Shown one piece after another: positions 1-5,343 of a stretch of DNA of 5,410 nt; position 1 is the first letter of the stretch; the number at the start of each line of letters is the position of its first letter. The DNA is from Hominisplanchenecus_A murintestinalis (lineage in GTDB: Bacteria > Bacillota > Clostridia > Lachnospirales > Lachnospiraceae), in NCBI RefSeq assembly GCF_943193015.1, contig NZ_CALPCM010000081.1, positions 1 to 5,410 of the forward strand, read 5' to 3'. A program made the translations under genes and the position numbers. Below the pieces are notes generated by a model, which was given only the letters and a program-made list of their open reading frames with translations, was not told the origin of the DNA and did not search any database.

Positions 1-34
1 GAAGAAAAGAGATCAAGTCAAGATGGTTTTCCGG

Positions 35-63
35 TTGAAATGTCTTAAAGAATATGTTATACT
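35..63 (+). promoter_or_regulatory. Sigma-A type promoter, extended -10
   Basis: TTGAAA at 35-40 and TATACT at 58-63 are separated by exactly 17 bases, and a TG dinucleotide at 55-56 gives an extended -10 (TGtTATACT). Transcription would start near 70. The first thing downstream is the hairpin terminator at 97-123, so the promoter would make a transcript of only about 50 nt unless it reads through toward nfo. It could instead be chance similarity inside the tail of an upstream gene, because two frames remain open from the left edge (to stops at 46-48 and 92-94). Confidence 0.55.
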
Positions 64-96
64 GTATGTGGTTTTGAAGGTACATATTATATAATG

Positions 97-123
97 AAAG
101 TCTGATGATTCAGGCTTTTTTTT
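97..123 (+). terminator. Intrinsic terminator upstream of nfo
   Basis: A 9-bp stem (97-105 with 110-118, including one T-G wobble) closes a TGAT tetraloop and runs into eight T residues at 116-123. This is a textbook plus-strand Rho-independent terminator. It probably ends the transcript of a gene lying left of the window. It may also cap a short RNA started at the 35-63 promoter. Confidence 0.75.
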
Positions 124-166
124 GTTCTCGTAAGAAATAGGTTGCCAAAGGCGGTGAGAATCAGTA

Positions 167-226
167 ATGCTATTCCCGAGAAATAAAAAAGTTTTCATGT
201 TAATTCTTCTTTTGGGAAAATTATAA
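167..226 (+). CDS. Possible 19-aa leader or small membrane peptide
   Basis: ATG at 167 opens a 19-codon ORF, MLFPRNKKVFMLILLLGKL, ending in TAA at 224-226. A GGTGAG sequence at 153-158 lies 8 bases before the ATG and could serve as a ribosome binding site. The peptide is basic near its N-terminus and then strongly hydrophobic, as small membrane peptides are, but AT-rich DNA gives such peptides easily by chance. It stops 52 bases before the nfo start chosen here, so it could be a leader ORF of nfo. I know no family for it, and it may well not be a gene. Confidence 0.2.
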   Translation: MLFPRNKKVFMLILLLGKL

Positions 227-227
227 C
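200..227 (+). promoter_or_regulatory. Weak candidate promoter for nfo
   Basis: TATAAC at 222-227 is a fair -10 match. The best partner upstream is TTAATT at 200-205 with a 16-base spacer, a poor -35. If used, transcription would begin around 233-235, after the in-frame ATG at 228, which supports starting nfo at 279. It overlaps the possible small ORF at 167-226, so the two are alternative readings or the ORF belongs to a longer transcript. Confidence 0.3.
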
Positions 228-278
228 ATGGATTATAAGATTAGAATAGAAGAACAACGAGTCAAAAAGGAGAGAAAT

Positions 279-1115
279 ATGTTTCATATAGGAAGTCATA
301 TATCATCATCAAAAGGATATGCTGCTATGGGACGCCAGGCAGTAAAGCTGGGGGCAGATACGTTTGCATTTTTTACAAGAAATCCCAGGGGAGGAAGCGC
401 AAAGGCGGTTCAGCAAGCGGATGTAGACAAATATCTGGAAATTGCAAAGGAACACAAATTTGCCCAAATTGTAGCGCATGCGCCTTACACATTAAATGCC
501 TGTGCGGTAAAAGAAGAAATCCGTACTTTTGCCCGGGGAGTGTTTGCAGATGATTTACAACGTATGGAATATATTCCAGGACAATATTATAACTTTCATC
601 CTGGAAGCCATGTAGGGCAGGGAGTGGAAAAAGGAATTGAGTGGATAGCAGGTATGCTGAATGAAAACCTGAGGCCGGAGCAGAGTACAACAGTGCTTTT
701 GGAAACGATGGCAGGAAAAGGCAGTGAAGTAGGAAAGAATTTTGAGGAATTACGTGCTATTATAGATAGGATAGAGCTGTCAGATAAACTGGGGGTATGT
801 CTAGATACTTGCCATGTATGGGATAGCGGTTATGACATTGTAAATAATCTGGATGGGGTTCTGGAAGAGTTTGAACATATCATAGGACTGGAGCGGCTAA
901 AAGCAATTCATATTAATGACAGTATGAATCCTATGGGCAGCCATAAAGACCGTCATGCAAGAATTGGAGAGGGAACAATCGGTTTAGAGGCATTTCGAAG
1001 GATTGTCAGACATCCACTGCTGCAGGATATTCCGTTTATTTTGGAGACGCCGAATGATGATGCAGGCTGGGCGGGGGAAATTGCTATGTTAAGAAAAATG
1101 GCGGAAGAGAAATAA
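279..1115 (+). CDS. nfo: Endonuclease IV (AP endonuclease, Nfo)
   Basis: Class II apurinic/apyrimidinic endonuclease of base excision repair: it cuts the backbone 5' of abasic sites and removes blocked 3' ends, using a tri-zinc centre in a TIM barrel. The 278-aa protein is close to the usual family length. All nine metal ligands expected from E. coli Nfo can be placed: H67 (AHAPY), H107 (NFHPGSH), E142 (LLETMAG), D176 and H179 (LDTCHVWDSGYD), H211 (HINDS), D224 and H226 (KDRHARIGEG) and E256 (ILETP). The N-terminal FHIGSH strand and the RNPRG segment are also typical. An in-frame ATG at 228 would add 17 residues, but ATG 279 is preferred: it gives the family N-terminus and has AAAGGAGAG at 266-274 just before it. 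The gene stands alone and ends at the hairpin at 1163-1194. Function is certain by family; only the exact start is inferred. Confidence 0.97.
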   Translation: MFHIGSHISSSKGYAAMGRQAVKLGADTFAFFTRNPRGGSAKAVQQADVDKYLEIAKEHKFAQIVAHAPYTLNACAVKEEIRTFARGVFADDLQRMEYIPGQYYNFHPGSHVGQGVEKGIEWIAGMLNENLRPEQSTTVLLETMAGKGSEVGKNFEELRAIIDRIELSDKLGVCLDTCHVWDSGYDIVNNLDGVLEEFEHIIGLERLKAIHINDSMNPMGSHKDRHARIGEGTIGLEAFRRIVRHPLLQDIPFILETPNDDAGWAGEIAMLRKMAEEK

Positions 1116-1162
1116 TATAGTTTTACATGGATGTGTCAGCATTTTTCAAAATAATTAATAAT

Positions 1163-1194
1163 AAAAAAGGACTAACGTTTATTAGTCCTTTTTT
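1163..1194. terminator. Bidirectional terminator between nfo and tRNA-Cys
   Basis: A perfect 13-bp inverted repeat (1163-1175 with 1182-1194) has a 6-base loop. Its core GGACTAA/TTAGTCC is flanked by six A on the left and six T on the right. It therefore gives a stem followed by a U-run on either strand. It can end nfo on the plus strand and the converging tRNA transcript on the minus strand. It lies only two bases from the mature 3' end of tRNA-Cys. Confidence 0.9.
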
Positions 1195-1196
1195 AG

Positions 1197-1267
1197 AGGC
1201 GACAACCAGATTTGAACTGGTGATCAGGGTGTTGCAGACCCACGCCTTACCACTTGGCTATGTCGCC
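1197..1267 (-). tRNA. tRNA-Cys, anticodon GCA
   Basis: The minus strand folds into a 71-nt cloverleaf without encoded CCA. The acceptor stem GGCGACA/TGTCGCC is fully paired; the D arm is GCC/GGC; the anticodon loop is CTGCAAC with GCA at 1233-1235; the T arm ACCAG/CTGGT has loop TTCAAAT. The discriminator base is U, the main cysteine identity element. The first pair of the anticodon stem (27-43) is a U-U mismatch; the other four pair normally. CCA must be added after transcription. A near-consensus promoter lies immediately upstream, and the terminator at 1163-1194 follows. Confidence 0.97.
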
Positions 1268-1280
1268 TTACAGTTTCTAT

Positions 1281-1309
1281 ATTATATCAAACAGTTATAC
1301 ATTTGTCAA
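1281..1309 (-). promoter_or_regulatory. Consensus promoter of tRNA-Cys
   Basis: Read on the minus strand, this is TTGACA (1304-1309), a 17-base spacer, and TATAAT (1281-1286), with TGA just before the -10 (extended -10). Both hexamers match the sigma-A consensus perfectly. The predicted start near 1274 lies about seven bases before the mature tRNA 5' end, so the primary transcript has a very short leader for RNase P to remove. Such strength is expected for a stable-RNA gene. Confidence 0.93.
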
Positions 1310-1333
1310 GAAAAAAATTAAAACTATTTGATA

Positions 1334-1367
1334 TTTTATAACAGCCTAAATGGAAACTGTTATAAAA
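1334..1367. repeat. Perfect 11-bp inverted repeat after tRNA-Glu
   Basis: TTTTATAACAG at 1334-1344 and CTGTTATAAAA at 1357-1367 are exact reverse complements around a 12-base loop. The repeat begins at the base directly after the tRNA-Glu discriminator. On the tRNA strand it is not followed by a clean T-run (TATCAAATAG comes next), so it is not a standard terminator. It may help 3' processing, stop transcription weakly before the tRNA-Cys promoter, or bind a protein. Confidence 0.6.
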
Positions 1368-1439
1368 TGACTCCTACGGGAATCGAACCCGTGTTACCGC
1401 CGTGAAAGGGCGATGTCTTAACCGCTTGACCAAGGAGCC
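1368..1439 (-). tRNA. tRNA-Glu, anticodon UUC
   Basis: The minus strand gives a 72-nt cloverleaf without encoded CCA. The acceptor stem is GGCTCCT/AGGAGTC with one G-T wobble at the second pair and discriminator A. The anticodon loop is CTTTCAC with TTC at 1404-1406, the anticodon stem is CCGCC-type (TCGCC/GGCGG), and the T arm ACGGG/CCCGT has loop TTCGATT. It closely resembles Bacillus and Clostridium tRNA-Glu. It is transcribed ahead of tRNA-Cys and could feed into it, but both genes have their own promoters. Confidence 0.97.
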
Positions 1440-1469
1440 ATATCTTACCATTTGCAACAACTAATCAAC

Positions 1470-1498
1470 ATGATAGCACAATAACAAAAAGATTGCAA
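1470..1498 (-). promoter_or_regulatory. Promoter of tRNA-Glu
   Basis: On the minus strand: TTGCAA (1493-1498), a 17-base spacer, then TATCAT (1470-1475) preceded by TGC, an extended -10. The start would fall near 1463, about 24 bases upstream of the mature tRNA. It is back to back with the plus-strand promoter at 1528-1556; only about 30 bases separate their -35 boxes. Confidence 0.8.
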
Positions 1499-1527
1499 GT
1501 ATTTTTTTAGATACATGAATTGGACTC

Positions 1528-1556
1528 TTGACTAATGAAATGGAAGATGATATATT
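1528..1556 (+). promoter_or_regulatory. Promoter of the CBS-protein/yebC cluster
   Basis: TTGACT (1528-1533) and TATATT (1551-1556) have a 17-base spacer, and TGA at 1548-1550 makes an extended -10. Transcription would start near 1563 and give a leader of roughly 48 nt before the ATG at 1611. It is the only good plus-strand promoter I see before yebC and the CFI-box gene, so it likely serves all three. Confidence 0.8.
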
Positions 1557-1610
1557 GCTAATGGTATTGCAATAAAGCAGAAATATTTAGAGAGAAGGAG
1601 TTTTTTACAA

Positions 1611-2930
1611 ATGGATGATGGTGGGAGTCAGATAGTGGCAGGTCTCATACTATTGACGATATTTCTCGTTTTGGAGTTTATTCTTACTGCTTTTCTATCA
1701 GCATTAGATACAGTGAGTGAAAGCGATATCAAAGAGAAAGATGGGACAAAAGCAGAATGGCTTTTGAAAATCAGGGACAATCCTAAATCCATGATAAATA
1801 CTTTTCATGTTACGATAGTTTTTTTTGCAGCATTTCTGGGATGTTTTGCAGCATATGGGGCGGCGGAGTTTTGGAGAGGAGAATTACATATTCCGGTTTT
1901 GATATGTGAGCTGGCAATAGCGGTATTTCTGTTTGTGGTGCTTGGAATCCAGTTTCCCAGAGCATTGGGGACATATAAGGGGAAAGAAATTCTTTTTCGC
2001 CTGGCAGTTCCGGCAAAGGTTCTGTTGTTTCTTTTTTATCCGATAGCAGCGTTTATACAAGGCTGTGTTTATCTGCTCGCACTTCCTTTTGGGGTCAATA
2101 CGAAGGAAATGCCGGAAGATGTGACAGAGGAAGAAATTATCTCTATGGTAAATGAGGGGCATGAACAGGGGGTCCTGGAGGCCAATGAAGCGGAGATGAT
2201 TACAAATATTGTCGAATTCGGGGATAAAGAGGCGCAGGATGTTATGACGCACCGGACAAATATTGTAGGTGTGGACGGAAAGATAAATTTGAAAAGCGCC
2301 ATTCAGTTTATGCTGGATGCTACAAATTCACGTTTTCCGGTATATGAGGAAGGCATGGATAACATTACAGGAATTATCCATTTGAAAGATGCCATGCGCT
2401 GCCATACGGCAGGGAATTACGATGAGTGGCTGATTAAAGATATCCCGGGATTGATTCGGCAAGCGGTATTTATACCAAAGACGAGGAAGATTAACCTTCT
2501 TTTTAAGAATATGCAGTCTAAGAAACTGCAGATGGTCATTGTAGCGGATGAATACGGTCAGACAGCGGGTCTGGTTGCACTGGAAGATATTCTGGAGGAA
2601 ATCGTAGGTAATATCCAGGATGAATATGATGAAGATGTTGTTTATATTGAAGAACAGGCAGACGGCAGTTTTCTGGCGGACGGGATGACTCCGTTGGAAG
2701 AACTGGAGGATAGATTAGGCATTACATTTAAACTGGAAGAGGATATTGGGACATTAAATGGGTATCTGGTGTCAAAGCTGGATAAGATTCCGGCAGAAGA
2801 TGAAAAATCGGTGATTGAAGATATGGGTTATTCGTTTCAGATTCTGAGTGTAGCCCGTAAAAAAATCCAGAGAGCCAGAATCCGGAAACTTTTAGAAAAT
2901 ACGGCGCCAGCTGTGCCGGAAGAAAAGTAA
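1611..2930 (+). CDS. CNNM/CorC (hemolysin C-like) CBS membrane protein
   Basis: A 439-aa inner-membrane protein with the CNNM/CorC architecture, a family implicated in Mg2+ (and Co2+) efflux and often labelled 'hemolysin'. In order: a DUF21-like membrane domain with hydrophobic segments at about 8-31, 64-84, 94-115 and 131-160; a CBS pair at about 207-333, including VMTHRTNIVGVD, NSRFPVYEE and the well-kept DEYGQTAGLVALEDILEEI; and a C-terminal CorC_HlyC domain at about 350-420 (GTLNGYLVSKL). The start has AAGGAG at 1595-1600 with 10-base spacing. The cytoplasmic half is typical, but the membrane half is diverged: the usual G-E-x-x-P-K motif reads GIQFPR at 112-117, and the usual SASE-type segment reads SALD at 30-33. 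Magnesium transport is therefore less certain than the family assignment. It is the first gene of the cluster; yebC follows after 26 bases. Confidence 0.88.
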   Translation: MDDGGSQIVAGLILLTIFLVLEFILTAFLSALDTVSESDIKEKDGTKAEWLLKIRDNPKSMINTFHVTIVFFAAFLGCFAAYGAAEFWRGELHIPVLICELAIAVFLFVVLGIQFPRALGTYKGKEILFRLAVPAKVLLFLFYPIAAFIQGCVYLLALPFGVNTKEMPEDVTEEEIISMVNEGHEQGVLEANEAEMITNIVEFGDKEAQDVMTHRTNIVGVDGKINLKSAIQFMLDATNSRFPVYEEGMDNITGIIHLKDAMRCHTAGNYDEWLIKDIPGLIRQAVFIPKTRKINLLFKNMQSKKLQMVIVADEYGQTAGLVALEDILEEIVGNIQDEYDEDVVYIEEQADGSFLADGMTPLEELEDRLGITFKLEEDIGTLNGYLVSKLDKIPAEDEKSVIEDMGYSFQILSVARKKIQRARIRKLLENTAPAVPEEK

Positions 2931-2956
2931 GTGAAAAAGAAAAGGAGCAGAAAGAA

Positions 2957-3697
2957 ATGTCAGGACATTCAAAGTTTGCAAACATTAAGCACAAAAAGGA
3001 AAAAAATGATGCGGCAAAAGGAAAGATTTTTACGATTATCGGAAGAGAGATTGCGGTAGCCGTGAAAGAAGGCGGTTCAGACCCTGCAAATAACAGCAGG
3101 CTTCGGGATGTGATTGCGAAAGCAAAAGCTAACAATATGCCGAATGATACGATTGACAGGGGAATCAAAAAAGCTGCCGGGGATTCGAATGCCGTTAATT
3201 ATGAGTATGTATCTTATGAGGGGTATGGTCCGGGAGGAATTGCTATCATTGTGGACGCTCTTACAGACAATAAAAACCGCACGGCAGCCAATGTAAGAAG
3301 CGCATTTACAAAGGGGAGCGGAAGCATTGGTACCCAGGGGTGCGTATCCTATATGTTTGATAAAAAAGGGCAGATTATTGTGGATAAAGAAGAATGTGAG
3401 ATGGATGCTGATGATTTAATGATGCTGGCACTTGACGCAGGAGCAGAAGATTTTTCTGAAGAAGATGACTGCTATGAAATCATCACAGATCCGGATGCTT
3501 TTTCGGCAGTACGGGAAGTGCTTGAGAAAGAGGGGCTTGCCATGGCAGAGGCATCTGTAACTATGATTCCGCAGAACTATGTGGATTTGACGGAAGAGAC
3601 GGCTGTGAAGAATCTGCAGAAAACGCTGGATTTGCTGGATGATGACGACGATGTGCAGTCCGTATACCATAATTGGAATGAGCCAACGACTCCGTAA
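2957..3697 (+). CDS. yebC: YebC/PmpR/TACO1 family protein
   Basis: A 246-aa cytoplasmic protein matching the family along its whole length: the N-terminal signature MSGHSKFANIKHKK, the RGIKKAAG segment near 68, YEGYGPGGIAIIVDALTDN at 87-105, the GSIGTQGCVSYMF segment at 122-134, and the C-terminal DDVQSVYHNW at 231-240. Members have been described as DNA-binding transcription regulators (PmpR) and, more recently, as ribosome-associated factors that relieve stalling at proline-rich stretches; mitochondrial TACO1 is the human relative. Sequence alone cannot decide which role applies. Position 7 is Phe where many homologues have Trp, a conservative change. GGAG at 2944-2947 sits 9 bases before the ATG. 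The gene lies 26 bases after the CBS gene and 50 bases before the next, with no terminator between, so co-transcription is likely. Confidence 0.96.
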   Translation: MSGHSKFANIKHKKEKNDAAKGKIFTIIGREIAVAVKEGGSDPANNSRLRDVIAKAKANNMPNDTIDRGIKKAAGDSNAVNYEYVSYEGYGPGGIAIIVDALTDNKNRTAANVRSAFTKGSGSIGTQGCVSYMFDKKGQIIVDKEECEMDADDLMMLALDAGAEDFSEEDDCYEIITDPDAFSAVREVLEKEGLAMAEASVTMIPQNYVDLTEETAVKNLQKTLDLLDDDDDVQSVYHNWNEPTTP

Positions 3698-3747
3698 TAA
3701 GTTACAGAATATATATAGATGGCTTCCGATAAAAGGAGAAGATGCGG

Positions 3748-4509
3748 ATGAGTTATTATACAGAGGCGATTGCAGGGATGCCGGGATTGTTGCTGGATAT
3801 CCGGGAACCGATGGCAAATTATACAAAGGACATGTATGAAGGCGCTTTTCAGCAATATTATGACAAGAATTGCATGCTGTTTGAAAGCCTGGAAAATGGA
3901 TATAATTCTGTTATTGATAAGGAACAGTATATTGAAAATATGGCAAATGCCCTGGGAGATGCCGCCGCCCGGTTTCTGGATGGAATTTCTAAAAGGGGGG
4001 ACAGGCAGGCGAAACTTCTGGATTTCAATTTTGCCCTGGCTGCCTATGTATTTCCGGCTGTTTTAAAATATGGCGGAAATTCGTCAAGACCTTTGGCAGA
4101 GGCTGTACATAAGGTGTGGAAAGAGCATTTTCCCAAGACGAATGTGCATATTTCAGACTATGATGGGATTATGAAAGGGTTTAAACGGAAATCCTGTTAT
4201 ATTACAACGGCGGTATGTGAAACATTCAAAAAGCCTGATGACTGTTATGAGCTCACATTACTTAGGGATTATCGGGATAATTATTTAATGAATCAGGAAG
4301 AAGGCGAAGAGATTGTTCAGGAATATTATAATCTGGCGCCAACAATTGTGAAGCATATTAATAAGAAGAAAGACAGTAAGAAAATTTATGCAGATATCTG
4401 GAGTGATTATCTGTCACCGTGCATTTCCCTGATTGAAGAAGGAAAAAATGAAGAATGCCAAGAGCTTTATGTTAAGATGGTTAGGGGACTTCAAAAATTG
4501 TATTTTTAA
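3748..4509 (+). CDS. Uncharacterised protein with CFI-box-like motif
   Basis: I do not recognise a named function for this 253-aa protein. It appears soluble: no signal peptide and no clear membrane span. The N-terminal half (about 1-140) is mostly predicted helix, rich in Tyr, Asn and charged residues. From residue 150 comes a striking block: CYITTAVC (150-157), KPDD (162-165), then CYELTLLRDYRDNYL (166-180). This resembles the 'CFI-box' seen at the end of many unrelated proteins of unknown role (C-F/Y-I-A/T-T-A followed by a conserved L-R-x-F/Y-R-D). Here about 70 helical residues follow it. Cysteines at 150, 157 and 166 could bind a metal, but that is speculation. ATG 3748 is preferred to ATG 3742 because AGGAG at 3734-3738 is then 9 rather than 3 bases away. 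It follows yebC by 50 bases and ends the cluster at the terminator at 4516-4546. Coding is near certain; function is unknown. Confidence 0.88.
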   Translation: MSYYTEAIAGMPGLLLDIREPMANYTKDMYEGAFQQYYDKNCMLFESLENGYNSVIDKEQYIENMANALGDAAARFLDGISKRGDRQAKLLDFNFALAAYVFPAVLKYGGNSSRPLAEAVHKVWKEHFPKTNVHISDYDGIMKGFKRKSCYITTAVCETFKKPDDCYELTLLRDYRDNYLMNQEEGEEIVQEYYNLAPTIVKHINKKKDSKKIYADIWSDYLSPCISLIEEGKNEECQELYVKMVRGLQKLYF

Positions 4510-4515
4510 ATTTAG

Positions 4516-4546
4516 CCGAAAGACGGAAAGTCTTTCGGTTTTTTTT
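4516..4546 (+). terminator. Strong intrinsic terminator after the CFI-box gene
   Basis: A perfect 9-bp stem, CCGAAAGAC (4516-4524) with GTCTTTCGG (4530-4538), has a GGAAA loop and is followed directly by eight T (4539-4546). It starts six bases after the stop codon of the CFI-box gene and lies before the TepA-like gene, which should therefore have its own promoter or depend on read-through. Confidence 0.95.
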
Positions 4547-4600
4547 CTGATTTCAGGACACACTATTATGGAAGTATATGTTATGGAAAGGAAACAGAAC

Positions 4601-5290
4601 ATGGCTGAGAATGAAAGTGTGGAAAATAAGAAATCGAAAAAACCCGGACTGGGGAAAGAAGGAGAGGATATTAAAGAATTCGGACAGATGATGCTGGGAC
4701 AGAAAATACATCTTCTCTCTGTTATAGGGGAAATTGAAGGGCATGAGTGTCTGTCGGCAAATACAAAAACTACAAAATACGAGCATGTTCTTCCTCAGCT
4801 TGCCGCTATTGAGGAGAGTGAGGAGATAAAGGGGCTTTTGGTTTTGCTCAACACGGTTGGGGGAGATGTAGAGGCAGGGCTGGCTATTGCTGAAATGATT
4901 GCTTCCATCAGTAAGCCAACTGTTTCCCTTGTGCTCGGAGGAAGCCATTCTATTGGAGGGCCAATTGCGGTTTCTACAGACTACTCTTTTATCGTACCGA
5001 CAGGGACGATGGTTATCCATCCGGTGAGAATGAATGGGACGGTAATCGGCGCGCCGCAGACGTATGATTATTTTAAGCAGATGCAGGATCGGATTTTGGG
5101 ATTTTTGTCTACACACTGCAAGGCTACAAAAAGGCGGCTGGAGGAACTGATGCTGGATACCGGGATGCTCACGAAGGATTTGGGAACTATCCTGGTAGGA
5201 GAGCAGGCGGTGAAAGAAGGGCTGATTGATGAGGTAGGAGGAATCAAAGAAGCGCTGGCGAAAGTACAGGAGATGACGGCGTCTGCCTGA
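4601..5290 (+). CDS. tepA: ClpP-fold serine protease, TepA-like
   Basis: A 229-aa cytoplasmic protein of the ClpP/crotonase superfamily, closest in feel to Bacillus TepA (YmfB), a ClpP-like protein linked to protein export. LLNTVGGDVEAGLAIAEMI (82-100) matches the ClpP oxyanion-loop region. The proposed triad is S117 in GGSHSIGG, H140 in TMVIHPVR and D186 in LDTG, with spacings like E. coli ClpP S97-H122-D171. TVIGAPQTYDYF (147-158) is typical of the TepA branch, and EGLIDEVGGI (206-215) is the usual C-terminal segment. The first 35 residues are charged and lysine-rich, with no signal peptide. The frame stays open back to 4433, through the previous gene's end and the terminator, but ATG 4601 is chosen because AAAGGA at 4587-4592 lies 8 bases ahead. 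Upstream ATGs at 4568 and 4583 have poorer sites. I see no convincing promoter between the terminator and the start. The substrate is unknown. Confidence 0.82.
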   Translation: MAENESVENKKSKKPGLGKEGEDIKEFGQMMLGQKIHLLSVIGEIEGHECLSANTKTTKYEHVLPQLAAIEESEEIKGLLVLLNTVGGDVEAGLAIAEMIASISKPTVSLVLGGSHSIGGPIAVSTDYSFIVPTGTMVIHPVRMNGTVIGAPQTYDYFKQMQDRILGFLSTHCKATKRRLEELMLDTGMLTKDLGTILVGEQAVKEGLIDEVGGIKEALAKVQEMTASA

Positions 5291-5343
5291 CGGGGGCAGC
5301 GCGGCTGGCTATAGACATATTGCGGTTTGTCGGGGAGGTTGCC
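5291..5343. other. GC-rich spacer after the TepA-like gene
   Basis: This stretch is visibly richer in G and C than the other spacers here. A short CTGCC/GGCAG inverted repeat (5283-5287 with 5295-5299) spans the stop codon but has no T-run, so it is not an intrinsic terminator. GGGGAGG at 5332-5338 looks like a ribosome binding site but no ATG, GTG or TTG lies at a suitable distance. I see no gene. Confidence 0.4.

Noticed and set aside
228..278. 17-residue N-terminal extension of Nfo
   Set aside because: Family members start at the FHIGSH strand, and the strong AAAGGAGAG site sits right before ATG 279. The residues 1-17 of the extension show no family similarity.
1127..1321. 64-codon plus-strand ORF
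   Set aside because: It runs through the terminator and the antisense of tRNA-Cys, has no ribosome binding site, and ends in low-complexity DNA.
1441..1610. Mobile-element or att site beside tRNA-Glu
   Set aside because: No integrase, no duplicated tRNA 3' segment and no shift in base composition are seen; the space is filled by two promoters.
2728..3168. 146-codon minus-strand ORF across the CBS-gene/yebC junction
   Set aside because: It is antisense to two well-supported genes and shows no family similarity or ribosome binding site; it mirrors their codon bias.
4433..4600. N-terminal extension of the TepA-like protein
   Set aside because: It would overlap the end of the CFI-box gene in another frame and cross a strong terminator. 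The ribosome binding site at 4587-4592 and the family's usual length favour ATG 4601.
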